The position numbers and the translations under genes are program-made. From an uncultured Cohaesibacter sp. (lineage in GTDB: Bacteria; Pseudomonadota; Alphaproteobacteria; Rhizobiales; Cohaesibacteraceae), in the NCBI RefSeq assembly GCF_963667045.1, contig NZ_OY762934.1:496001-560000 (forward strand): 64,000 bases of DNA, in the 5' to 3' direction. Of the stretch, positions 45,254-53,725 are shown one piece after another (the first letter of the stretch is position 1; each line of letters opens with the position of its first letter). The notes under the pieces are model-generated. The model searched no databases. It saw only the letters and a program-made list of their open reading frames with translations, and was not told the DNA's origin.

Positions 45254-46372
45254 TCAGACGGTACGAGCGGATTGGTGGGCGGCAGACGACGTCGAACCAT
45301 CGTCCGGCAATTCCGCCTCGGCCCAGGGCACGAATGTGGTGTAAAGGATGAGCAGGAAGATCCAGAGCCCGAAGGTCCCGATCACACCCATCAGGCCTGC
45401 AAGGCCCGTTGGCATAAGGGCGTCATAAAGCCCGGAGCCGACCTTGGGCACGGCCTGCCCGCCCATGAAGACGGTCCAGCGGAACATCCAGGCTGCATGG
45501 ATGGCGATGAGGCCGGTGATCCAACCGGACCGCGAGGGCGCGACCAGAGCGATCACAAGCGGAATGATGATCGCAGCAGCAGCCCAGAGCGCAATCCGCT
45601 GCCAGACCGTGAAGCCGGCAACCGAAGCCAACGCTTCGGTATGGCTCTCGCTGATGCCGGAAAGGGCAACCGCGAACCAGAGGGCGCCGATGATGCCGAC
45701 GATTACCAGAGCCACAGCCAGCATGCGGTTCATGCGCGCCTCGACCTCTCTGCCGGTCGCAAACAGGCGGCCGAGCACCAACATTACGCCGAGCGCACCG
45801 ACAGCACCGGTGGCAGCAAATTGCAGCGGCAGCAAAGGCGTGTGCCAGAGCGGACGGGAGTAGACAACCGCCACTTCCATGCCGGTGTAGGTGAGAATGC
45901 AAAGCGCAGCGACACCAGCTCCGACACCAATGATGCGGGCAAAGCCATTGACCGGGCTGCCGAAGGCGAGGAAACGAAAGATCCAGGCAAAGCGCCAGTC
46001 ATCCTGCCCCCAGCGATAGAAGGCCGGACGGTTCACGGCCCATGCATAGAGCAGCAACAGCGTGACGTAGGACATGACGATCCATGAGCCCCATGCCATC
46101 CAAGAGGTGGCGTGGGTGTAAACGAAGAACTCCCAGAACCGACCCGGCTGGTGCAGATCAGCAAGCAGGGCAACCGGACCGGAAATGCCGGTCGTTACCG
46201 CCGTGATCAGCGCCAGCCGGGCGTGCGGCAGGGAGGACGCACGACCAAGTACGAACGCAGGAAAGGTCAGGAACAGGGCTGTCGTCGACATGCCGATCAG
46301 GAAGAAATATTGCACCGCCCATGGCAGCCAGGCTGCTTCGTGGACAGCACCAACGAGTTCATGAATCTGCAT
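45254..46372 (-). CDS. ttrC: Tetrathionate reductase membrane subunit TtrC (NrfD family)
   Basis: 372 aa, nine or so predicted helices of the NrfD/PsrC quinol-oxidising family (QYFFLIGMSTTALFLTFPAF, PVALLADLHQPGRFWEFF, TYTGMEVAVVYSRPLWHTP). It takes electrons from menaquinol or ubiquinol and passes them to TtrB. Its ATG overlaps the TAA stop of ttrB by one base (TAATG). The last ~20 residues are hydrophilic and probably disordered. Confidence 0.9.
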   Translation of the reverse strand: MQIHELVGAVHEAAWLPWAVQYFFLIGMSTTALFLTFPAFVLGRASSLPHARLALITAVTTGISGPVALLADLHQPGRFWEFFVYTHATSWMAWGSWIVMSYVTLLLLYAWAVNRPAFYRWGQDDWRFAWIFRFLAFGSPVNGFARIIGVGAGVAALCILTYTGMEVAVVYSRPLWHTPLLPLQFAATGAVGALGVMLVLGRLFATGREVEARMNRMLAVALVIVGIIGALWFAVALSGISESHTEALASVAGFTVWQRIALWAAAAIIIPLVIALVAPSRSGWITGLIAIHAAWMFRWTVFMGGQAVPKVGSGLYDALMPTGLAGLMGVIGTFGLWIFLLILYTTFVPWAEAELPDDGSTSSAAHQSARTV

Positions 46373-47136
46373 TACCGGCCCTCCCCGTGATGCTCCAGAC
46401 TGGTGGTAAGAGGCGGCTTGTAGGCAGCTTCCCCTGCGACACGGCCATCAAGGGCCTCATCCAGTCCGATGTAATAGACATTGGGATCGGTGTGCATCTC
46501 GGGACGCAGAACCGAAACTTCATTTGACGCCAACAGGCGCGACACCGTGCTTTCCGGGTCGTTGAGATCGCCGAAGATGCGCGCGCCGCCAACGCAGGTT
46601 TCGACACAGGCTGGCAGCAGTCCGGCCTCTGTGCGATGAACACAGAAAGTGCATTTGTCAGCGGTCTGGGTTTCGTGATTGATGAAACGGGCGTCATAGG
46701 GACAGGCCTGAACGCAATAGGCGCAGCCTACGCAGCGGGAGGCATCGACCAGCACTTCGCCGGTTCCTTCCTGCTTGTAGGTGGCCTCGACCGGGCAGAC
46801 CTCGACGCAAGGCGGTTCGTCACAGTGGTTGCACAGGCGCGGCAACATGACCATCGCCGGGTCGCCCCCTTCCTTGACGACCTCATAAACGGAGACGTGG
46901 GTGCGAAAGGCATCTTCCGGCACTGCATTTTCCATGATGCAGGCCACCGTGCAGGCCTGACAGCCGATGCATTTACGCAAGTCGACGACCATGCCCCAAT
47001 GGGGGCCGCTGGCGTCTTTGCCATCGGTCGGGGAGCCGGTTGTTGCCGAAGCGCTGTTGGCTCCGGCAACCGTGGCCGCGGCCCCTATGGTTACCTGTCC
47101 GATCGCTCCGAGAAATTGTCGGCGAGAACTATCCAT
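46372..47136 (-). CDS. ttrB: Tetrathionate reductase iron-sulfur subunit TtrB
   Basis: 254 aa from ATG at 47136, chosen because AAAGGA precedes it and a twin-arginine signal follows (MDSSRRQFLGAIGQVTIGAA). Four ferredoxin-type Cys groups are present: CIGCQACTVAC, CNHCDEPPCVEVCP, CVGCAYCVQACP and CTFCVHR...CVETC. It carries electrons from TtrC to TtrA on the periplasmic side. It is the first gene of the ttrBCA unit, about 200 bp after ttrR, with two inverted repeats in between. Confidence 0.93.
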   Translation of the reverse strand: MDSSRRQFLGAIGQVTIGAAATVAGANSASATTGSPTDGKDASGPHWGMVVDLRKCIGCQACTVACIMENAVPEDAFRTHVSVYEVVKEGGDPAMVMLPRLCNHCDEPPCVEVCPVEATYKQEGTGEVLVDASRCVGCAYCVQACPYDARFINHETQTADKCTFCVHRTEAGLLPACVETCVGGARIFGDLNDPESTVSRLLASNEVSVLRPEMHTDPNVYYIGLDEALDGRVAGEAAYKPPLTTSLEHHGEGR

Positions 47137-47227
47137 GGCTGGTCCTTTCACTCCGGGCGAGAATGACCGGCAAGATGACTGCCGTGCGCATGCAATACCC
47201 GTTTGGTCCCTCAGAGGCCGCACCACG

Positions 47228-47247
47228 GTTGCGCATTGAATCGCAAC
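47228..47247. promoter_or_regulatory. Inverted repeat in the ttrB promoter region
   Basis: GTTGCG-N8-CGCAAC, 92-111 bp upstream of the ttrB ATG. It is a possible regulator site; no clear FNR box (TTGAT-N4-ATCAA) was seen nearby. Confidence 0.35.
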
Positions 47248-47319
47248 GAGGGGCAGCCGGTCTTGAGAACCAGAGTAGAAAGATGTTCTGTTGGCGTGAA
47301 TCAGGCCAAACCCAGGGCC

Positions 47320-47339
47320 TTTAGGGGGTAACCCCTAAA
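47320..47339. promoter_or_regulatory. 20-bp palindrome at the ttrR end, probable TtrR operator for ttrBCA
   Basis: TTTAGGGG-GTAA-CCCCTAAA: perfect 8-bp arms. It overlaps the TAG stop of ttrR and lies about 190 bp upstream of the ttrB ATG. No U-run follows on the minus strand, so an operator is more likely than a terminator. Confidence 0.6.
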
Positions 47340-47952
47340 TCTCGTCCCAATTAACTGTGACAAGCTGCCGCACCAGATCCGCCGGCGTGGTGGCTTCCAT
47401 CTTGGTCATCAGGTTGTGGCGGTGGATTTCCACGGTCTTGAGGCTGATTCCGAGATCCGCCGCTATCTGCTTGTTCTGCCTGCCATCCATGATGGCCCGG
47501 GCAACATCCTGCTCGCGGCTGGTGAGGCTCTCTACGCGACAGGCAATCGCGGCTTTCTTCTGTTCGTCTCCGGCGCGGGCGCGCGCTTGTTTCAGGGCAT
47601 CGTTGATGCGCTCGACAAGCGCCATGCCGTTGACCGGTTTCTCGAAGAAATCGAGCGCGCCGGAGCGGATTGCCCGCACCGCCATCGGCACATCGGCATG
47701 GGCGGTGATGATGATCACCGGCAGAGCGCAATTGCGTCGCTTCAACTCATCAAGCAGTTCCAGCCCGGTCATTCCGGGCATCCGGACATCGGCGAGAATA
47801 CACCCCACCACAGCGCCATCAAGCCGATCGAGCAGCTCGGCTGCCGAACCATGCGTCTCGATGGTCAGACCAAGGGACGACAGCATGAAGCCGAGGCCCT
47901 CACGCACAGCGCGATCGTCGTCGACGATATGGATGATCCCGTCCTCAGTCAT
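47335..47952 (-). CDS. ttrR: Response regulator TtrR (FixJ/NarL type)
   Basis: 205 aa. Receiver domain with acidic pocket HIVDDD (residues 8-13), phospho-acceptor D55 (CILADVRMPG) and the conserved Lys in DFFEKPV. A LuxR-type helix-turn-helix follows (LTSREQDVARAIMDGRQNKQIAADLGISLKTVEIHRHNLM). It should activate ttrBCA when phosphorylated by TtrS. Its ATG overlaps the ttrS stop by 4 bp (ATGA). Confidence 0.92.
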   Translation of the reverse strand: MTEDGIIHIVDDDRAVREGLGFMLSSLGLTIETHGSAAELLDRLDGAVVGCILADVRMPGMTGLELLDELKRRNCALPVIIITAHADVPMAVRAIRSGALDFFEKPVNGMALVERINDALKQARARAGDEQKKAAIACRVESLTSREQDVARAIMDGRQNKQIAADLGISLKTVEIHRHNLMTKMEATTPADLVRQLVTVNWDEI

Positions 47953-49730
47953 GCCGTCTCTCCCGCTGGCAGCCAGATGGCCACTTCCAGTCCGTCACCA
48001 TCATCGGGCCGCTTTGCCCGCATTGAGCCACCATGTGCTTCCACAATGGACCGGCTAAGCGCCAGTCCCAGCCCGATTCCGTCAGTTTTTGTGGTATAGA
48101 AGGCCTCAGCAAAATGACCAAGATCTTCTTCACTCATCCCATGGCCGAAGTCGCGAACCCGAAGCAGAATGCCATCACTTGCTTCGCGCCACGGCCGGAC
48201 AGAGAGGATGGCCCTGCGCCGCTCCGGTTCCAACTCGCCCATGGCATCAATGGCATTTTGAACGAGATTGAGGACCACTTGCTGGATCTGGATCGGATCG
48301 ACGGTGATGAGCGGCAGCCCCGGCACCAGATCGACAGTGACGCGGACACCGGCCCGATTGGCCGAGGCCTCATAGACGGCGGCACAATCGGCGATCAGGT
48401 CAGCCACGACCACGGTCACCGGCTTTGTTTCCTTCTTGCGGACGAAAGCGCGGATGCGGCGGATGACTTCGGCCGCCCGCTGCGCCTGCTGGGCGATTTC
48501 ACCGGACGCCAATTCCATATCATCTGTCGTGAAACGATTGGCCCTGATCCGCAGCTGGCACCCCTGTGCGTAGTTGGAAATGGCGGCAAGTGGCTGGTTC
48601 AGCTCGTGGGCGATGGAGGATGCCATCTCACCAAGAATGGACAGGCGAGCAACATGTTCGAGTTCGCGCATATGCTTGCGGTCAGCGTCTTCGGCGCGCT
48701 TGCGTTCAGCCATTTCAAGACGCAGTCTGGCATTGGTAGCATCAAGGTCCCTCGTCCGCTTGCGCACAAGGCTCTCGATACGCACCGAATAGATCGCCCA
48801 AAAGATCAGCGCCCCGGCAATGATGATCAACCACTCGCGATAGTCATCGATGAAATCCGAGAGGGAAATCGGCCCGGTCCGGGCATAGGGCCCGATTTGC
48901 AGCTGGCGCAACACGGCGTGGACCGACTGATAGTCAAGCGGGACTGTCCAGAGATTGCCCGCTTGCATCTGCAGAAGCGTCACCGCCACCTGCTTGGCAA
49001 AGGCGGCATTGGTTCTTGGTGTTTTGGCAAGCGGCCAGTTGGGATAGATGGGACTAGATACGGCGCAATCGGTTTGGGTCTCGCTTCTTGTGGCAAAGGC
49101 CTTCAGTGCCCCATAGCGGGCAGGATCCTGCTTTTGCAGCATCTCCAGGGTGCAGGTTCGCATGACAGCGACGTCCGCCTTCCCCTCGAGCACCGCGTCG
49201 GCCACCTGTTGCATCGGATAGCCGGTCTGAAGGATCTCCACCCGACGAGTGAGAGAAGGATCGACCTTGTTCATTTCCGCCCAGATGACCTGAAAGCCGC
49301 CAAAGGCTTCGGTCGAGACCACAGCCATCTTCTTGCCGACCAGATCTTCCAGCGACAGGATCTTCCCGGTGGTTACCAGCGTCGAAGCTACGGGCTGGTC
49401 TTCATCCACCGTTGCAATACGGCTGATATGATAACGATACTCAAGCTCGGCATAGTTGCCCGGATTGGTGATGACAAAATCGAGCTGCCCGGCCTTGAGC
49501 GCAGCATCCAGCCCGGCGATATCAAGCGCTTCCAGCTTGAACGTCACATCGGGAAAAGCGGCATCAAGACTGGCCTCGGTCGGAGCCCAATGGATGCGGG
49601 AATGCTCTTCTCCAAGAACATCAAGCACACCGATTCGCTTCACCTCACCCGCAAAAGAAGGAGCAGAAAGCAGCATATGCGCGATCAGGAAGATCATCCA
49701 AAGCGCGGAACGGATAGAAAGCCCTCGCAT
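47949..49730 (-). CDS. ttrS: Tetrathionate sensor histidine kinase TtrS
   Basis: 593 aa. A signal peptide or first helix (about 8-27) precedes a periplasmic PhnD-like binding domain (about 30-290: IGVLDVLGEEHSRIHWAPTE, FVITNPGNYAELEYRYHIS) with Cys at 193 and 222. One membrane helix lies at about 300-316. The kinase core follows: H375 in SSIAHELNQPLAAI, N-box LNLVQNAIDAM, and G-boxes DFGHGM and GIGLGLALSRSIVEAHGG. It senses tetrathionate in the periplasm and phosphorylates TtrR. It leads the ttr cluster on the minus strand. Confidence 0.9.
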   Translation of the reverse strand: MRGLSIRSALWMIFLIAHMLLSAPSFAGEVKRIGVLDVLGEEHSRIHWAPTEASLDAAFPDVTFKLEALDIAGLDAALKAGQLDFVITNPGNYAELEYRYHISRIATVDEDQPVASTLVTTGKILSLEDLVGKKMAVVSTEAFGGFQVIWAEMNKVDPSLTRRVEILQTGYPMQQVADAVLEGKADVAVMRTCTLEMLQKQDPARYGALKAFATRSETQTDCAVSSPIYPNWPLAKTPRTNAAFAKQVAVTLLQMQAGNLWTVPLDYQSVHAVLRQLQIGPYARTGPISLSDFIDDYREWLIIIAGALIFWAIYSVRIESLVRKRTRDLDATNARLRLEMAERKRAEDADRKHMRELEHVARLSILGEMASSIAHELNQPLAAISNYAQGCQLRIRANRFTTDDMELASGEIAQQAQRAAEVIRRIRAFVRKKETKPVTVVVADLIADCAAVYEASANRAGVRVTVDLVPGLPLITVDPIQIQQVVLNLVQNAIDAMGELEPERRRAILSVRPWREASDGILLRVRDFGHGMSEEDLGHFAEAFYTTKTDGIGLGLALSRSIVEAHGGSMRAKRPDDGDGLEVAIWLPAGETA

Positions 49731-49906
49731 TTCGCTATTGTTCTATCCTCATCCGGTTGGGGCTGCCCATTCAAAGCGAAGACCATCTGACGTGCGTTGA
49801 TGCTCCATTTGTAAAAGGCGGCCATCGGTTGCACAAGTCTTTTGTCTGTTGCTGCTCTCTATGCGCCACAGGCTCGGGCCCAGAGACATGCCTAAATTCT
49901 CTTCTT

Positions 49907-50914
49907 TCATTTATAGAGAAACAGATTGGAATTCCAGATAGCAAAGAGACAAATGGCACCAAACATCAGAAAGGCAGCGATGGAAAGACTGACATATCGG
50001 GCAACTTCCCTTGGCAAGTCCTGCCTGAGACTTTCGGCCTTCATGGCCTTCAGCGGAAGCGAGAGGAAACCGGCTGACAGCGCAAAACCAGTTCCCAGAA
50101 AGAGGCTTATGTAAATTCCATAACCAATGAAATCATATTCCGGCTTCAGAATGCAGAAGGGGCAATGGTGATATGGTTGGGCATAGATATATGGAGCGAC
50201 GACCGATATGATTGCAACGATGGCAGCGATGAAGAAGAACGGACTGATAATCGCATAGAGCGGCGTGAGGGCAGACTTCCAGAGGCCGAGCGTTGCCAGC
50301 ACCGTCAACAACCACAGCCCGCCGAACAGCAGCCAGAGCGCCAATTCCTGATCGAGCGAAGACAATTGCGCCTCAATACCAGAGACCTCGGGCGTGAAAA
50401 GCCGCGAGCAACAAGAGGTGATGACATCCGTTTGCAGATTGAGGAAATAGCTCAATTGCAGCCCCGCTCCGGCCAGCATGATCGGGGCTAGGCCGATGAG
50501 GAAAGCGTATTTGTAGCGCGTCAGCGGATAGTCCCTGCCCTTGCCATCAACGTGGTTGAGCACCAGCCAGACAAAGGCACCGAAGAAGGTCGCCAGCTTG
50601 AACAGCAGCGCAGGAAAGCCATAGACGTTGACATTCAGCGTGCCGACGGCACACATCGCGCCGGTGAACATCACCGCCATACGGTCAGCGTTGTAGACAA
50701 ACAGCAACAGGCTCAGAAGCTCGACCACCATCACGAAGGTCAGAGCGGTCGAAACCAGATAGGTCCTGCGCTCCATGTTGATCTGCCGGGCTCCGCCGCT
50801 GGTCACATCCCAATTTCGCAGCACACCATAGGCGAAAGAGGCAGCCCACAGGAGAATGATACTATCGAGCGCTGAGACGAGCAGAAGCGCAAGGATGGTG
50901 CTTTGAAAAATCAT
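49907..50914 (-). CDS. Polytopic membrane protein with CC and HHCPFC motifs, unknown function
   Basis: 335 aa, about nine hydrophobic segments. I do not recognise a characterised family. Two motifs stand out between helices: vicinal C168-C169 (ITSCCSR) and H249-H250-C251-x2-C254 (YHHCPFCILKPEY). Both could bind a soft metal or form a redox pair. The start overlaps the ATPase stop by 4 bp (ATGA), and the gene ends the NosL/ABC cluster, 176 bp from ttrS. Expected partners are the FtsX-type ABC transporter and the NosL-like proteins. Confidence 0.75.
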   Translation of the reverse strand: MIFQSTILALLLVSALDSIILLWAASFAYGVLRNWDVTSGGARQINMERRTYLVSTALTFVMVVELLSLLLFVYNADRMAVMFTGAMCAVGTLNVNVYGFPALLFKLATFFGAFVWLVLNHVDGKGRDYPLTRYKYAFLIGLAPIMLAGAGLQLSYFLNLQTDVITSCCSRLFTPEVSGIEAQLSSLDQELALWLLFGGLWLLTVLATLGLWKSALTPLYAIISPFFFIAAIVAIISVVAPYIYAQPYHHCPFCILKPEYDFIGYGIYISLFLGTGFALSAGFLSLPLKAMKAESLRQDLPREVARYVSLSIAAFLMFGAICLFAIWNSNLFLYK

Positions 50915-51618
50915 TCGCCCCCACTCTCCGGTTCGGACCGATCCTGCGCGCTTTCTATTGTGCCGTCTTTCATGCTGACGATCCTGTCAACAAGCCGGGC
51001 CTGCCAAATGCGCGGGTCGTGGCTGGTCATCAGGATGGTCTTTCCCTGATGTTTGAGGTCCTCCATCACAGAGAGGAATTCCTCTGTCAAAACCGTATCG
51101 AGATTGGCCGTCGGTTCATCGGCGATGATGATCGCCGGATCATTGATGAGTGCGCGGGCAATGGCCACCCTCTGGGCTTCGCCACCAGAAAGCAACTCGC
51201 TGAGAACGGTTGCCTTGTGATCCAATTGCAGCCGCTGCAAAAGCGCCATGGCGCGGTGTCGGAGTTCAGCGTGATCCCCTCCGAGCGGCAGGGCCGGAGC
51301 GGTCACGTTTTCCATCACCGACAGGCCACGCAGCAGGTTGAACCGCTGGAAGATAAAACCGAAAGTCTGGCGGCGAATGTCGGTCATGAATTTTTCAGGC
51401 AGCCCCGAAATGCATTCACCCACAAGGTGGATGCGGCCGGAAGTCGGACGGGACAGACAGCCGATCATGCTCAGCAGCGACGTCTTGCCGGACCCGCTCG
51501 GGCCTTGGAAAACGGTCGTTTCGTCGAGCGAGATCTGCAGGGAAATATCACGGACAGCCCGTACTTCATTCGGCTGGCCATCATTGTAGGTCTTACAGAC
51601 AGCGTCGAGTTCGATCAT
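50911..51618 (-). CDS. ABC transporter ATP-binding protein, LolD/MacB type
   Basis: 235 aa from ATG at 51618, which overlaps the permease stop by 4 bp (ATGA); the frame is open 51 codons further up inside the permease gene but that part is out-of-frame shadow. Walker A QGPSGSGKTS (residues 38-47), Q-loop FQRFNLL, signature LLSGGEAQR, Walker B IIIADEPTANLD and the H-loop TSHD are all intact. The sequence is typical of ATPases pairing with FtsX-like permeases (MacB, LolCDE, FtsE). Confidence 0.9.
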   Translation of the reverse strand: MIELDAVCKTYNDGQPNEVRAVRDISLQISLDETTVFQGPSGSGKTSLLSMIGCLSRPTSGRIHLVGECISGLPEKFMTDIRRQTFGFIFQRFNLLRGLSVMENVTAPALPLGGDHAELRHRAMALLQRLQLDHKATVLSELLSGGEAQRVAIARALINDPAIIIADEPTANLDTVLTEEFLSVMEDLKHQGKTILMTSHDPRIWQARLVDRIVSMKDGTIESAQDRSEPESGGE

Positions 51619-52763
51619 CGCATCACCTGTTCCGGATCCGTGATGGCAGCCCGCCAGATGGGCACGATGGTGGCCGCAGTGAAGGGCACGATCGTAAAGA
51701 AGGCCAGCGTTGCCAGTTGCAGGCCATCGACACTCGGCGGCAGCGAAAAATCCGGGTAGAGCACGCCCCACCCCTGCAGCACCGGTTTCAAGAGCCCTGC
51801 GTCAAACAGGAAGACATGGACGTAGGCAGCCAATACGCCCCCCAGAAACGCCAACAGCGAGACCAGCGCGCCCTCCCAGAACTTCATCGCCAGAATGTCA
51901 CCGGTGTCCCAGCCCACAGCCTTCAGAATGCCGATTTCGCGTTTCTCTTCGCCAGACAACCCCGAGGCCTTGTCGAAAACAAGGATGGCAAAGGCGATGA
52001 TCGATGCGGCGAGCATCGCCAGCAACACACCCTCCCGCCATGAGAAGATGGCTTCATAGGTGCGCAGGATATCGTCCCGCGTCACGAACCGCGCATCGGG
52101 AAGCTGGTAAGAAGCCTTGCCGACGATCGTTGAGACCTCCCGGGGATTGCGTACCGTGAGCACCAGATCCGTATAGACATCGGGCGGCAGGTTGAAGAAA
52201 CGGCGGAAATCCTCTTCGGTTACGAGGATCAGGTCGCTGCTCACCAAAGCAGAGTCGGACGTCAGCACATCCTTGATGCGCATGACAAGGGGCTTGCCCG
52301 TTGGCGATGTGATCGTGAGGATACGACCCTTTTTCACCCCCCTTATCCGGGCTATTCCTTCGCCAAGGATCGCTTGGCCTTTTGCCAGCTTGTAATCTTT
52401 GGCGTCGGGACCGGGCACCATCAGAGTATAGTTGGCCCGAGTTCCCTGATCATAGAAATAGCCCCAGAGCCTGCCATAGGCATTCTGAACGCCGCGAATG
52501 TTGCTTATCTTGTCGAGATAGGACAGCGGCGCCAGATCGTGTCGCCCCATGACCAGTCTCTGCACGGTAATCTCCGGCGCACCTGCCAGCACCAAAGCGG
52601 CCTCCCGGCGGATGGCATGGGAGAAGAACATCACCGACGCCAGCAGAAAGACAAGCATCAGATAGACCGCAAACAGGATAGTGTTGCGCCAAACTCGCCG
52701 GCGCATGGCCGAAAGGGTGAAATCGATCAGGCTGAGATGGCGTCGTAGCACCGCGCTATCCAC
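51615..52763 (-). CDS. FtsX/MacB-type ABC permease
   Basis: 382 aa from GTG at 52763, chosen because GAGGAG lies 8 nt upstream and the start overlaps the previous stop (GTGGATAG). TM1 is at about 28-48 (TILFAVYLMLVFLLASVMFF). A periplasmic domain of about 200 residues follows, then three C-terminal helices (VLLAMLAASIIAFAILVF, LVSLLAFLGGVLAAYVHVF, LATLAFFTIVPFTAATIVPI): the FtsX/MacB topology. These transporters usually drive periplasmic conformational work or extraction rather than classic import. Here it is embedded between NosL-like genes and a Cys-motif membrane protein. Confidence 0.87.
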   Translation of the reverse strand: MDSAVLRRHLSLIDFTLSAMRRRVWRNTILFAVYLMLVFLLASVMFFSHAIRREAALVLAGAPEITVQRLVMGRHDLAPLSYLDKISNIRGVQNAYGRLWGYFYDQGTRANYTLMVPGPDAKDYKLAKGQAILGEGIARIRGVKKGRILTITSPTGKPLVMRIKDVLTSDSALVSSDLILVTEEDFRRFFNLPPDVYTDLVLTVRNPREVSTIVGKASYQLPDARFVTRDDILRTYEAIFSWREGVLLAMLAASIIAFAILVFDKASGLSGEEKREIGILKAVGWDTGDILAMKFWEGALVSLLAFLGGVLAAYVHVFLFDAGLLKPVLQGWGVLYPDFSLPPSVDGLQLATLAFFTIVPFTAATIVPIWRAAITDPEQVMR

Positions 52764-53082
52764 CAGTGTTCTCCTCGTCCCCGATTTCAATCCGCACCTT
52801 TTGAGAAAACTTGCGGTTTGGGCCGATGAGCGATCCGGTCGGAAAATGATCGAGCGACATGGGGTGATCCTGAAAGGCGGAGCTGAGGTCGGCCATTGAT
52901 GGATTGCGGGTGTAGCGGGCTTCGGTGAACAGAGTGAGGTCACTGAGCCCCAGCTGTTGCACCAGCGCCGTGGCCGGTTGCCGCGGGTTCTCCTCCAATG
53001 CGGCAAGCATTACGGTCATTCCTAGCAGGACCATGAACAGGGCGACGAGCCCGAGGATGATGACGGAAGGACGAAGTATCAT
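52756..53082 (-). CDS. Small membrane-anchored periplasmic protein, unknown
   Basis: 108 aa. One N-terminal helix (VIILGLVALFMVLLGMTVML, about 7-26) then a soluble tail with ALVQQLGLSDLTLFTEARYT and SLDHFPTGSLIGPNR. No known domain is recognised. It starts with a 4-bp overlap on the NosL-like gene (ATGA) and overlaps the permease start by 8 bp. Tight coupling suggests it is a subunit or substrate-presenting partner of the transporter. Confidence 0.75.
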   Translation of the reverse strand: MILRPSVIILGLVALFMVLLGMTVMLAALEENPRQPATALVQQLGLSDLTLFTEARYTRNPSMADLSSAFQDHPMSLDHFPTGSLIGPNRKFSQKVRIEIGDEENTGG

Positions 53083-53630
53083 TTGAGCAGAAACTCCCCC
53101 TTGTCGAGGCCGAGAAGCAGCGCCAACGTCACCTCGTCGAACCTCAGCAACCTCTTGCCCTGATGATCCTTCATGAATTCATCGGCATCATACTGGTCAG
53201 GGTGCGGGATAAGCTCGTGCCCCATCGGCCCCAGCACGTCCGACCCCATGACATAGAGGGCCGACCAGGCATCGACCCGCTCGGTCGCATAGTAGTCGGT
53301 AACACCAACGCGGTCTATATCCTCGGCCTTCCGCCCCGAAGCATATTTGGGCATGTCGAGCAGATACTTGAATAGATCCTTGGCACCGTCAAAGTGATCC
53401 GCATGCCCATCCTTGAAAAGGACCGTGGCAATCCAGTCAGGATAGCGGGCCGGAAACATGCCGCAAACGGGACAAGCGTCCCTGTCGCCGGGCATGGGAA
53501 GCTCTTGCAGAGGTGATGGCGCTTGCTGGGCCAGCCCAGTCCTTGGCAGAGAAGAGACTGAGGTCAACAGTAGGCCCAAAGCCATAAACTGCCGCCTGCT
53601 GATGGGGGAATGAATGGGATGGGAACACAT
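53079..53630 (-). CDS. NosL-family protein (probable copper-binding), copy 1
   Basis: 183 aa with a twin-arginine-like N-terminus (SRRQFMALGLLLTSV). The NosL metal motif is C53-P-V-C56-G-M58, followed by FPARYPDWIATVLFKDGHADHFDGAKDLFKYLL and YYATERVDAWSALYVMGSDVLGPMGHELIP, the NosL fold order. NosL of nitrous oxide reductase clusters binds Cu(I) in the periplasm. No nosZ is present here. It is followed by four genes each overlapping its predecessor. Confidence 0.87.
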   Translation of the reverse strand: MCSHPIHSPISRRQFMALGLLLTSVSSLPRTGLAQQAPSPLQELPMPGDRDACPVCGMFPARYPDWIATVLFKDGHADHFDGAKDLFKYLLDMPKYASGRKAEDIDRVGVTDYYATERVDAWSALYVMGSDVLGPMGHELIPHPDQYDADEFMKDHQGKRLLRFDEVTLALLLGLDKGEFLLK

Positions 53631-53725
53631 GGAACTTTGCCTTGAAGTTGGGAGGGAGTGGAAGGATAGAGATCAGTGTGCTCTGTGCCCCAATCCTTCT
53701 CTCCCGGAAAAGACGAACAACCGGG

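Noticed and set aside
48033-49790. 585-codon plus-strand open frame
   Set aside because: Antisense to ttrS; no ribosome site and no domain.
52764-53006. Upstream extension of the FtsX-type permease frame
   Set aside because: It overlaps the small anchored-protein gene in another frame; the GTG at 52763 with GAGGAG upstream is a better start.
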